7,885 bases of DNA from Acidimicrobiales bacterium (GTDB lineage: Bacteria > Actinomycetota > Acidimicrobiia > Acidimicrobiales > JANYDT01), in NCBI GenBank assembly GCA_025358985.1, contig JANYHQ010000423.1, forward strand, positions 1 through 7,885, written 5' to 3'. The notes beneath the pieces are model-generated. The model ran no database searches. It saw only the letters and a list, made by a program, of their open reading frames with translations, and had not been told where the DNA came from. Shown here one piece after another: positions 1 to 5,707 of the stretch; the first letter of the stretch is position 1, and every line of letters starts with the position of its first letter. The position numbers and the translations under genes are program-made.

Positions 1-457
1 GAGCGCGTCCTCCAAGTGCTTCGAGGCGGCCGTCGATACGTAACTCCTGTGTTGCCGCCAGGGTCAGTTGTGCAGGGGACAGCAGCAATCCTGAGCTTTC
101 GACCGCCACGGTCCTGGTGAGCACCACGTAGCGGCCATCGGCGCGTCGCACAATCACTTGGGCAAACGGTTCACTTTTGGGGATGTCGGTGTTGCCGGCA
201 CGCAGGTACGTGATGATCTCGTTGACACGATGACGCTGCTCGGTGTTGACGGATTCGTCGATTTTGGCGGAGAGCCAACTGTTCATCGCCACCAATCCGA
301 GGATGATGGCCACCGCCGATGTAATCGTGACCAGCGCAGTCAGGCGTACGCGCAACGAGTGCGAGCCTCGTCTGTGAGTCCGAGTGTCGACGCCGGAGCG
401 TCCACGATGCCGAGCACGCAAGCGCGACGAACGAGCGCTGGCCCATGTCGGAGTCAC
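1..457 (-). CDS. Sensor histidine kinase, N-terminal part (cut by window edge)
   Basis: Translating the minus strand from the GTG at 457 gives 152 open codons that run off the window at base 1. The first ~38 residues are rich in Arg and Ser (cytoplasmic). A hydrophobic membrane segment follows at about residues 39-60 (LTALVTITSAVAIILGLVAM), then a polar extracytoplasmic sensor region (KIDESVNTEQRHRVNEIITY onward). HAMP, dimerisation and ATP-binding domains would lie outside the window, so the kinase assignment rests on gene order and topology. The start is chosen because GTG (457-455) overlaps the response-regulator stop TGA (456-454) as GTGA, the usual sign of translational coupling. No Shine-Dalgarno sequence is visible. 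It presumably phosphorylates the adjacent regulator. The input signal cannot be read from this fragment. It could be another membrane protein, but the pairing makes that unlikely. Confidence 0.85.
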   Translation of the reverse strand, partial: MTPTWASARSSRLRARHRGRSGVDTRTHRRGSHSLRVRLTALVTITSAVAIILGLVAMNSWLSAKIDESVNTEQRHRVNEIITYLRAGNTDIPKSEPFAQVIVRRADGRYVVLTRTVAVESSGLLLSPAQLTLAATQELRIDGRLEALGGRA

Positions 458-1173
458 GCGAGTGCGGTATTCGGTTCAGGCGTGTTCGGTGCGGGTGTGC
501 TGTCGTCCGGGCGAAGGGCGTAACCCACGCCACGAACGGTGTCGATGTTCGAGCGTCCGAAGGGTCGATCGATTTTTTCACGCAGGTACCGGATGTAGAC
601 ATCCACCACATTGGATGTTCCGTCGTAGGCGAAATCCCAGACGTGTTCGAGCATGTGGGACCTGCTGAGGACTTGGTCGGGATGGCGCATGAATTGCTCG
701 AGCAGCGCGAATTCGGTGGGTGACAAATCGATGATTGCCGTGCCCCGTTTTACTTCGCGGGTGGCCGGGTCCAAACGGAGATCTCCCACCTCGAGCACGG
801 TGGGCCGCTCCACCACTTCGCGTCGGGTGATGGAGCGCAGACGGGCGAACAGTTCGGCGAACGCGAACGGCTTGGTGAGGTAGTCATCGGCTCCTGAGTC
901 GAGTCCACGGACCCGGTCATCGACACCGTCTCGTGCCGTGAGCATGAGTATGGGAGTCCAGCGTCGCTTGGTGCGAACCTGGCGACACACCTCGAACCCA
1001 TCGGGGGCGGGGATCATGGCATCGAGAACTACGGCATCGAATTCCGTTTCCACGATGGCCCATACGGCGTCCGTTCCGTTGTGCACCACATCCACGGCAT
1101 AGCCCTCCCGCTCCAGGCCACGACGGAGCAACTCCGCCATCTTCGGCTCGTCTTCCACCACGAGCAGTCTCAT
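454..1173 (-). CDS. OmpR/PhoB-family response regulator (MprA/TcrA-like)
   Basis: A 239-residue two-domain cytoplasmic transcription factor. The receiver domain (about 1-115) has the acidic pair E7/D8, the phospho-acceptor D51 in VVLDAMIPAPDGFEV, the switch residues T79 and Y98, and K101 in LTKPF. The winged-helix DNA-binding domain (about 128-224) shows LSPTEFALLEQF, the recognition-helix region DGTSNVVDVYIRYLREKID, and the wing VRGVGYAL. These are typical of the MprA/TcrA/CutR type of actinobacterial regulators. The length is normal for the family; a short Pro/Thr/Asn tail (DDSTPAPNTPEPNTALA) looks disordered. The ATG at 1173 gives the canonical MRLLVVEDE start. There is no clear Shine-Dalgarno sequence, but TATCGT sits 6 nt upstream of the ATG, suggesting a leaderless transcript. 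It is first in an operon with the kinase. A tandem direct repeat at 1226-1253 is a possible autoregulatory site. The specific regulon is unknown. Confidence 0.96.
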   Translation of the reverse strand: MRLLVVEDEPKMAELLRRGLEREGYAVDVVHNGTDAVWAIVETEFDAVVLDAMIPAPDGFEVCRQVRTKRRWTPILMLTARDGVDDRVRGLDSGADDYLTKPFAFAELFARLRSITRREVVERPTVLEVGDLRLDPATREVKRGTAIIDLSPTEFALLEQFMRHPDQVLSRSHMLEHVWDFAYDGTSNVVDVYIRYLREKIDRPFGRSNIDTVRGVGYALRPDDSTPAPNTPEPNTALA

Positions 1174-1179
1174 GGGCCA

Positions 1180-1185
1180 ACGATA
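1180..1185 (-). promoter_or_regulatory. Candidate -10 box for leaderless response-regulator transcript
   Basis: Reading the minus strand, TATCGT (TANNNT pattern) ends 6 nt before the ATG of the response regulator, which would put the transcription start at or next to the A of the start codon. No convincing -35 hexamer is seen 16-19 nt upstream. The same geometry appears before two other genes in the window. Confidence 0.4.
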
Positions 1186-1225
1186 GGCACGCGCAGATGA
1201 GCAGTGCGTGAAAGTGGCCCGTGGA

Positions 1226-1253
1226 GCGGGAACAGTTCACGCGGGAAGTTCAC
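1226..1253. repeat. Tandem direct repeat GCGGGAA(CA)GTTCAC, possible regulator operator
   Basis: The sequence reads GCGGGAA-CA-GTTCAC followed at once by GCGGGAA-GTTCAC. The GCGGGAA halves start 15 bp apart and the AGTTCACG cores (1234-1241 and 1247-1254) start 13 bp apart. A CGTGAA in the opposite orientation lies at 1206-1211. OmpR-family regulators bind tandem direct repeats, and this one sits about 53-80 bp upstream of the regulator ATG, in the divergent intergenic region, so it may control either side. The binding protein is inferred, and the 13-15 bp period is longer than the usual 10-11 bp. Confidence 0.4.
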
Positions 1254-1266
1254 GACGGAACACAGA

Positions 1267-1321
1267 GGTGCCAGTGGCCGGGGAGACTCGGCGGAAATCT
1301 CCCCGGCCGGTGCTAGGCACC
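1267..1321 (+). promoter_or_regulatory. Long two-part stem-loop, possible structured RNA leader
   Basis: A perfect 11-bp inverted repeat (GGCCGGGGAGA at 1276-1286 with TCTCCCCGGCC at 1298-1308, 11-nt loop) is nested inside an outer 6-bp stem (GGTGCC at 1267-1272 with GGCACC at 1316-1321). They are separated by an asymmetric internal loop (AGT versus GGTGCTA). An alternative small hairpin GGTGC-TAG-GCACC (1309-1321) competes for the outer strand. It lies 52 nt before the first ATG of the helix-turn-helix gene, so it would be in that gene's 5' leader if transcription starts upstream of 1267. No T-run follows, so it is not a standard terminator. I could not match it by eye to a known riboswitch class. 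The palindrome works on either strand, so a role for the response-regulator side is not excluded. Confidence 0.4.
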
Positions 1322-1346
1322 CATCCCGGGCGGGCAAGCCACGAAC

Positions 1347-1379
1347 CCGAGGCGTTCATCCTCGGCGGGAAGGATGAAC
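1347..1379 (+). promoter_or_regulatory. Overlapping inverted repeats at the start of the helix-turn-helix gene
   Basis: Two structures overlap. CCGAGG (1347-1352) pairs with CCTCGG (1360-1365) around the 7-nt loop CGTTCAT. GTTCATCC (1354-1361) pairs perfectly with GGATGAAC (1372-1379), which contains the ATG at 1374. Either the two are mutually exclusive hairpins, or the loop of the first pairs with ATGAAC downstream to form a pseudoknot. In both cases the 1374 start codon would be paired. This is seen in the sequence; any control of translation is inferred. Confidence 0.35.
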
Positions 1380-2261
1380 AAGGGAAAAATACCATGCGTC
1401 GCGAACTATCGATGCCCGTCACTGCGCCTGCTCAAGATGTCACGCAAAGTGGTCGAAGTTCATGGGGTGACCACAGAGGCCCACGATCTCGGACTTATTC
1501 CCCCAGCGCGCCTCGGTCCGCTGGCTGCGCAAGCGCGCGCCGGATGGGGGCTGAGTGCTGCGGATGTATGCCGGGCCACCGATGGCCTCCTCAACGCCAG
1601 GGAACTCCGTCTGCTCGAAGCAGGGCGGTTGGCGCCCACCGAGGAGCAGACCAAGGCCCTATTTTCCGTCCTTGGTATTGCCCTCGAAGAGATCGTGCCG
1701 GCCCGACTACGGCTGGAAATCGATCGAACGCAGGGCCGCCTAGTAGCTGGTTCATTGGTGACACGGGTGCTGCCCGACGCCACAGACGAGCAAGTATTCA
1801 CTCGCTATCTGTGCCTTGTGTATGCGCTGCGACGGGTGCGTCCCGGTACCTTCCTGGTGCCACGAACTGATGATCTCGATGTGTTGGCCGAGGCATTGCA
1901 TCAAAATGCCACACAGAGTCGGCTCCATCTCGAGCACCTGATGCGCCATCACCGCGACGATCTCCGGGTGGGGGTCCGGTCGATCGTCGGTCGAGCAGCC
2001 CTTCCCGGTCTGGGTTTGCTGGTGGGCATGACATCGATGGGCGCATTGTTGATGGTTGAAGCGCAACCTCTGAGTGCCATGCCGGCGATGAACCCGTCGC
2101 ACCATGTCGACATCGGCACCCCCGTGGTGCTCGAACGGGTTCGCTCTGTGGTGTCAGTGGATGAACGTGATGAGGATCGTCAAGGGGATCGTCATGTGGT
2201 GGTGTCGCTGACCCGGATTCCGGCGTCGGGCGCAGGTCCGGGAAACCCTTCCAACAACTGA
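1374..2261 (+). CDS. Membrane-anchored helix-turn-helix (XRE-like) regulator
   Basis: Up to 295 residues with an HTH domain and one membrane segment. Residues about 46-105 (ARLGPLAAQARAGWGLSAAD, then LLEAGRLAPTEEQTKALFSV) have the Cro/C1-like pattern of an actinobacterial HTH, with a degenerate LEAGR in place of the usual WExG. A second cytoplasmic part (about 135-190) contains YLCLVYALRRVRPG and DLDVLAEAL, a pattern I associate with HTH proteins of Acidimicrobiia-type genomes. A hydrophobic segment at about 209-229 (PGLGLLVGMTSMGALLMVEA) should place the N-terminus inside and a ~65-residue polar tail outside. The start is uncertain. ATG 1374 lies inside an inverted repeat with GGGAAGG too close to act as a normal ribosome site. 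ATG 1437 (274 aa) or GTG 1467 would keep the whole HTH. The best Shine-Dalgarno spacing in the area (AGGGA, 1381-1385) serves an ATG at 1394 that is out of frame. It is divergent from the response regulator. Target genes are unknown. Confidence 0.8.
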   Translation: MNKGKIPCVANYRCPSLRLLKMSRKVVEVHGVTTEAHDLGLIPPARLGPLAAQARAGWGLSAADVCRATDGLLNARELRLLEAGRLAPTEEQTKALFSVLGIALEEIVPARLRLEIDRTQGRLVAGSLVTRVLPDATDEQVFTRYLCLVYALRRVRPGTFLVPRTDDLDVLAEALHQNATQSRLHLEHLMRHHRDDLRVGVRSIVGRAALPGLGLLVGMTSMGALLMVEAQPLSAMPAMNPSHHVDIGTPVVLERVRSVVSVDERDEDRQGDRHVVVSLTRIPASGAGPGNPSNN

Positions 2262-2276
2262 TCGAATCATCAGGGG

Positions 2277-3479
2277 TCAATCAACCGGTGCGACTACGTC
2301 CGGCGCTGGCGCCTTCGGTTTTGGTGGCGGGATCCCCAAGCGTGGTTCGGTGAAATTCACACTCTGCGGCCACCGGCGACGGCTCACGATCGACAATTTG
2401 CGCATGAGTTCTATGGCGCCGGGGTCGTCGTCACCGGGGCGAGCTTCGATGACCCCGGCTTCGAGCATTTCGATGATCAGTTTGCGGCCGATGTCGGTAC
2501 GCACGATGGTGAGCGTCCAGTCCGTGAAAGCACCGATACCGCCGGTGGAGATATCTGCGTGTTCGGCCGCGAAATCAGGACAGGTGAGACAACCCTGTCG
2601 GGTCCAGGCGTGGCATTCCTTGAGGTTCACCTCATGGTAACTGCCATCTTTCATCCAAATCTGGAATACACCTTTGATGTTCATCTTCACCATGTCAGCC
2701 TTCTTGAGGCCATATTTTGCTTCGAAAAGCTCTTCGAAGATGGCATCATCAAACGTCTTTGAACACAACAGTCCGATGTTGAGTGCGAACTTGCGAGCCG
2801 GTTTCCCTGCTTTGCGGGCTGTCATCACCGAAGGAACAGATGACATGCAGCTCATACCCACGAGTGCCAATTTCTCCAGCCCCAAGCCCACCGCCTCGGC
2901 ATAGGCCATAGTGTTGGCGGAGTACGTGTAGCGGCTGCCGGCCGCAGCAATGACCTCCTCCTTGGTACGAGCTACTCCGGGAATGGCTTTCCACGTAGAG
3001 CCGTCACCTTCGAGATAACTCACGAGCGCCCCGTCGATATATCCCTTCTCCAAGGCAAAGATGAGCATGGCCGAAACCAGGCCACCATCTTGTCCTTTGT
3101 CCAATATGTACTTGTCGGACGCCCGAGCCAGGATGATGTCCTTGGAGATACCAGCCACCTCATCGTCGTGGCGTTGGCGCTTGAACATATGGGTGTCGAT
3201 CTCGGTTTCCCATGCCCGGAAGCGGGGGCAGGCCCGAGTGCAACTGGTGCAACCTCGTTCCCCGTGGCCGCACCCACCAGGCCCGTCCTCGGCTTCGAGG
3301 TGAAATGGTTTGTACACACCGAGCTTGTCGTCGTAGCCCAACACGTCGTGTGGACAGGCCACCACGCAGCCCGCACATCCAGTGCACAGCCCGCCAGTGA
3401 TGACCTCATCCCACAAATGGGCCCAATGGGCTTTGTCGGCACGGGGCTTCGACGGTGCTTCCAGGGTGGAGGTACTCAT
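2277..3479 (-). CDS. FrhB/FdhB-family F420-type iron-sulfur flavoprotein
   Basis: A 400-residue cytoplasmic protein of the coenzyme F420 hydrogenase/dehydrogenase beta-subunit family. The N-terminus carries a ferredoxin-like cluster motif C32-C35-C38-C42-P (CTGCAGCVVACP) and a second Cys set at C70, C77, C80 and C84-P. The FrhB core follows with GQDGGLVSAMLIFALEKGYI (about 129-148), the GMSCMSS segment with C211, C239 in NIGLLCS, and the C-terminal CLTCPDFAAEHADIS (C297, C300). Family members carry FAD and Fe-S clusters and move electrons between ferredoxin-type or organic partners and F420 or other substrates; the plant chlorophyll reductase HCAR is related. The tail is Pro/Lys-rich. The ATG at 3479 is preferred over longer in-frame starts because the preceding residues are low-complexity Pro/Ala/Gly and overlap the divergent glycosylase gene. 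A TACGGT box sits 6 nt upstream. It stands alone, so its partner and substrate are unknown. Confidence 0.9.
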   Translation of the reverse strand: MSTSTLEAPSKPRADKAHWAHLWDEVITGGLCTGCAGCVVACPHDVLGYDDKLGVYKPFHLEAEDGPGGCGHGERGCTSCTRACPRFRAWETEIDTHMFKRQRHDDEVAGISKDIILARASDKYILDKGQDGGLVSAMLIFALEKGYIDGALVSYLEGDGSTWKAIPGVARTKEEVIAAAGSRYTYSANTMAYAEAVGLGLEKLALVGMSCMSSVPSVMTARKAGKPARKFALNIGLLCSKTFDDAIFEELFEAKYGLKKADMVKMNIKGVFQIWMKDGSYHEVNLKECHAWTRQGCLTCPDFAAEHADISTGGIGAFTDWTLTIVRTDIGRKLIIEMLEAGVIEARPGDDDPGAIELMRKLSIVSRRRWPQSVNFTEPRLGIPPPKPKAPAPDVVAPVD

Positions 3480-3485
3480 AGGGCG

Positions 3486-3491
3486 ACCGTA
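3486..3491 (-). promoter_or_regulatory. Candidate -10 box for leaderless FrhB-family gene
   Basis: On the minus strand TACGGT ends 6 nt before the ATG at 3479. No Shine-Dalgarno sequence is positioned for this ATG, which fits a leaderless start. The divergent glycosylase gene begins at 3542, so the 62-bp gap must hold promoters for both genes. On the plus strand CAGACT (3530-3535), also 6 nt before the GTG, keeps only the key A2 and T6 of a -10 box. Confidence 0.4.
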
Positions 3492-3541
3492 CCGCACCTG
3501 CCCGATGCAGTTTGGGGCACCGGCTCGGCCAGACTGCAGTG

Positions 3542-4339
3542 GTGCCGGAACTGGTGGAGGTGGAGATCTATCGCCGAGTGGCCGAGCGGGCGCTGCATCG
3601 TGTGGTGAGGGCGGTGGATGCCCATGACACATGGTTTCTGAAACACGGCACCACCGCCGAAGAGCTCACCCATGCACTCACCGGCAACGTCTTCACCAGC
3701 GCATCACGGCGCGGCAAACTGCTGATGTTGGCCATCGGAGGCGCTGACGAGGCATCGATGTTGGGGTTGAGATTCGGGATGACGGGACGACTGGTGGTGG
3801 ATAACACGAGTGCCATTGATGAGTTGCTGTATTCCAGTCATCGCCAAGACCCCGGGTATGTGCGTTTCGGCGTCGAGTTCAGTGACGGTGGATCGCTTGC
3901 CATCAGCGATCCGCGTCGCCTCGGAGGCGTGGAGCTGAATCCAGCACACGAGGCGTTGGGGCCTGATGCCGCCACCATCACTCGCCGCCAACTCAGCGAC
4001 GCCCTCAGCGCCAGTGACGCACCCCTCAAAGCGCGATTGATGGATCAATCCCACATTGCCGGTGTCGGCAACCTCATTGCCGACGAGGTGTTGTGGAGAG
4101 CAGGACTGGATCCGCAACGCCGCGCTGCGTCGTTGAGTCCCGCCCAGATCACCCGCCTGGCCCACACACTGGTGTCCACTATCGAGGACCTGCAGGCACG
4201 AGGTGGTTCCCATCTGGGTGACCTCATGCCGGCGCGCGCCCGTGATGGGCGATGCCCAAAATGCGGTAGAGCGCTTCTGCGTCGGACCATTGGCGGCCGC
4301 ACCACCTACTCGTGCCCCCGCCATCAGCGCCCTGGCTGA
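3542..4339 (+). CDS. Fpg/Nei-family DNA glycosylase/AP lyase
   Basis: A 265-residue base-excision-repair enzyme of the formamidopyrimidine-DNA glycosylase family, which removes oxidised bases and cuts the abasic site. The GTG at 3542 is chosen over upstream starts because it gives P2-E3 (PELVEVE). The N-terminal Pro, exposed after Met removal, is the catalytic nucleophile and the Glu the acid. Further motifs are SRRGKLLML with the DNA-binding Lys K59 in the beta-hairpin, FGMTGRL, DPRRLGGVEL, and the helix-two-turn-helix region LKARLMDQ-HIAGVGNLIADE-LWRAGLDP (about 160-192). A C-terminal zinc finger with C238, C241, C258 and H261 (CPKCGRALL...CPRHQ) contains R253, matching the DNA-contacting Arg. 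The fourth zinc ligand is His rather than Cys. The length is slightly below E. coli Fpg (269). It could be an Fpg or a Nei-like paralogue; substrate preference cannot be read with certainty, so no symbol is given. The neighbours do not suggest a repair operon. Confidence 0.95.
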   Translation: MPELVEVEIYRRVAERALHRVVRAVDAHDTWFLKHGTTAEELTHALTGNVFTSASRRGKLLMLAIGGADEASMLGLRFGMTGRLVVDNTSAIDELLYSSHRQDPGYVRFGVEFSDGGSLAISDPRRLGGVELNPAHEALGPDAATITRRQLSDALSASDAPLKARLMDQSHIAGVGNLIADEVLWRAGLDPQRRAASLSPAQITRLAHTLVSTIEDLQARGGSHLGDLMPARARDGRCPKCGRALLRRTIGGRTTYSCPRHQRPG

Positions 4340-4394
4340 ATCACCCACACCCGCGCACCCAACTGCCAACTTGGTATGGGGGCAACGGCGTAAC

Positions 4395-4425
4395 TGGACA
4401 TAGCCGAGGGGTTGCTCGGTATTCT
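4395..4425 (+). promoter_or_regulatory. Candidate promoter of the acyl-CoA dehydrogenase gene
   Basis: TGGACA (4395-4400, five of six matches to TTGACA) lies 19 nt before TATTCT (4420-4425), which ends 7 nt before the ATG at 4433. This would make the transcript leaderless or nearly so and supports 4433 as the start. GGGA at 4426-4429 could alternatively act as a weak ribosome site for the ATG at 4439. The 93-nt gap after the glycosylase gene leaves room for an independent promoter. Confidence 0.5.
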
Positions 4426-4432
4426 GGGACCT

Positions 4433-5680
4433 ATGCCCATGATGCTCTCGTACACCCCTGAGGCTGAAACCTTCCGCGCCGAGGTGCGGGCCTGGTTGGA
4501 AGCGAACCTGCCTATTGGATGGGGTACCGAGGGGTTCGAGATGACCCCGGAGGCCCGCAAGACGTTCAACAACGACTGGCCTGCCAAGTTGTACGGCGGC
4601 GGATGGATATGCGCGGCCTGGCCTAAAGAATATGGCGGTAGGGGGCTCGACATACTGCAGAACGTGGTGCTGTCCGAAGAATTCGCCCGACTCAAGGCTC
4701 CGCTGCGGGCCGACTTCTTCGGAGACACTCTGGTTGGTCCCACCATCTTGCAGTGGGGTACAGAGGAACAGAAACAAGAGTTTCTGCCCAAGATCTTGAA
4801 GGGTCAGATGCGCTGGTGCCAAGGCTTCAGCGAGCCCAACTCCGGCTCTGATTTGGCCAGCCTGAAATGCTCGGCGGTGCTCGACGGCGATGAATGGATC
4901 ATCAACGGGCAAAAGGTGTGGACCACCCAGGCCCAACACGCCGACTACGTGTTTCTCCTGGCCCGTACCGATCCCGTCGCCGCCAAGCACAAAGGCATCT
5001 CGTATCTGTTGGTGCCCATGCATCAGTCCGGTGTGGAGGTGCGGCCCATCACCCAGCCCGACGGTACGGCTGAGTTCAACGAAGTGTTCTTCGACAATGC
5101 CCGCTGCCCCAAGGACAACGTGGTGGGGGGCGTCAACAATGGCTGGGCGGTCACCAACACCACGTTGGCGCACGAGCGAGGCAGCAGTGCCACCACCGGG
5201 TACCGTCGTTTCGAGGATGAATACAACCTCATGGTGGATGCCGCCAAGGACAACGGGGCCATCGAGGACCCCATGATCCGTCAAAGGCTCATGCAGTACT
5301 TCACCAAATGGCAGATTCTGCGGATCAACGGCATGCGGGCCCTCTCCACATCGCTCATGGGCAAGAAGGACCCGTCCATGGCCGCCATCGGCGCCAGCAA
5401 CAAGATGTTCTGGTCCGAGATGCATCGTGATGCCTTGGAACTGGCCCTCGACATCTTCGGCGCACGGTCGATGTTGACGGATGTGGGCCCCCCTAAGGGC
5501 ACATGGCCAGCGGTGGCGCGCATCAGCGGACGACCCGGTTACACCACCAGCCCTATGGTCTCAGCGTTCTTTTTCTCGAGGTCTGAAACCATTTGGGGCG
5601 GTACGGCAGAGATTCAACGCAACATCGTGGGCGAGCGGGTGCTGGGTCTTCCCAAAGAGCCAAAAGCACCTGGCGAGTAG
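4433..5680 (+). CDS. Acyl-CoA dehydrogenase family protein (FadE-like)
   Basis: A 415-residue FAD-dependent enzyme that introduces the alpha-beta double bond into an acyl-CoA, passing electrons to ETF. The domain order is normal: a helical N-terminal domain (about 10-125, with ICAAWPKEYGGRG), a middle beta domain with the flavin/substrate motif QGFSEPNSGSDLASLK (130-145) and INGQKVWTTQAQHADYVFLL (157-176), then a helical C-terminal domain ending in SETIWGGTAEIQRNIVGERV. The Glu that is the catalytic base in MCAD-type enzymes (YEGT) is Gly389 here (WGGT). E248 in LAHERGS is a plausible replacement base, at the place used by isovaleryl-CoA dehydrogenase. This fits FadE types acting on branched, steroid-derived or other bulky acyl-CoAs, but the substrate is not known. 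Two other in-frame ATGs (4439, 4442) follow the chosen start, and a TTG at 4412 is unlikely. No thiolase, hydratase or CoA ligase gene is adjacent. Confidence 0.95.
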   Translation: MPMMLSYTPEAETFRAEVRAWLEANLPIGWGTEGFEMTPEARKTFNNDWPAKLYGGGWICAAWPKEYGGRGLDILQNVVLSEEFARLKAPLRADFFGDTLVGPTILQWGTEEQKQEFLPKILKGQMRWCQGFSEPNSGSDLASLKCSAVLDGDEWIINGQKVWTTQAQHADYVFLLARTDPVAAKHKGISYLLVPMHQSGVEVRPITQPDGTAEFNEVFFDNARCPKDNVVGGVNNGWAVTNTTLAHERGSSATTGYRRFEDEYNLMVDAAKDNGAIEDPMIRQRLMQYFTKWQILRINGMRALSTSLMGKKDPSMAAIGASNKMFWSEMHRDALELALDIFGARSMLTDVGPPKGTWPAVARISGRPGYTTSPMVSAFFFSRSETIWGGTAEIQRNIVGERVLGLPKEPKAPGE

Positions 5681-5682
5681 CC

Positions 5683-5707
5683 CTCCCCACTGACATCTAG
5701 TGGGGAG
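5683..5707. terminator. Palindrome between convergent genes, possible bidirectional terminator
   Basis: CTCCCCACT (5683-5691) and AGTGGGGAG (5699-5707) form a perfect 9-bp stem with a 7-nt loop. The structure starts 3 nt after the acyl-CoA dehydrogenase stop and includes the TAG stop (5697-5699, minus strand) of the HisD-like gene. Only 16 nt separate the two convergent genes, so a two-way hairpin terminator is a natural reading. There is no T-run on either side; termination without a U-tract is reported in actinobacteria but is not proven here. Confidence 0.55.

Noticed and set aside
1261..1400. c-di-AMP (ydaO), cobalamin, SAM-IV or c-di-GMP riboswitch
   Set aside because: I compared the stems by eye with remembered conserved cores of these classes and found no convincing match (for example no CCGACAGCUAACCUCG-like core and no B12 box). 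A covariance-model search would be needed to exclude them properly.
1208..1870. Plus-strand frame that includes the ATG at 1394 with a good Shine-Dalgarno
   Set aside because: Its product beyond the first ~15 residues is Arg/Pro/Ser-rich with no domain, while the overlapping frame encodes a coherent HTH plus membrane protein. Kept only as a frame-conflict finding.
2258..2273. Short inverted repeat CTGAT-CGAATC-ATCAG between convergent genes as a terminator
   Set aside because: A 5-bp stem with only modest GC and no T-run is too weak to call.
3480..3632. N-terminal extension of the FrhB-family protein to an upstream in-frame start
   Set aside because: The extra 51 residues are Pro/Ala/Arg-rich, show no domain, and overlap the divergent glycosylase coding sequence. 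The ATG at 3479 has a fitting TACGGT box.
3704..5425. Long minus-strand open frame of 573 codons
   Set aside because: It lies antisense to the glycosylase and acyl-CoA dehydrogenase genes, both of which carry clear family motifs. It has no recognisable domain and matches the antisense open frames common in GC-rich coding DNA.
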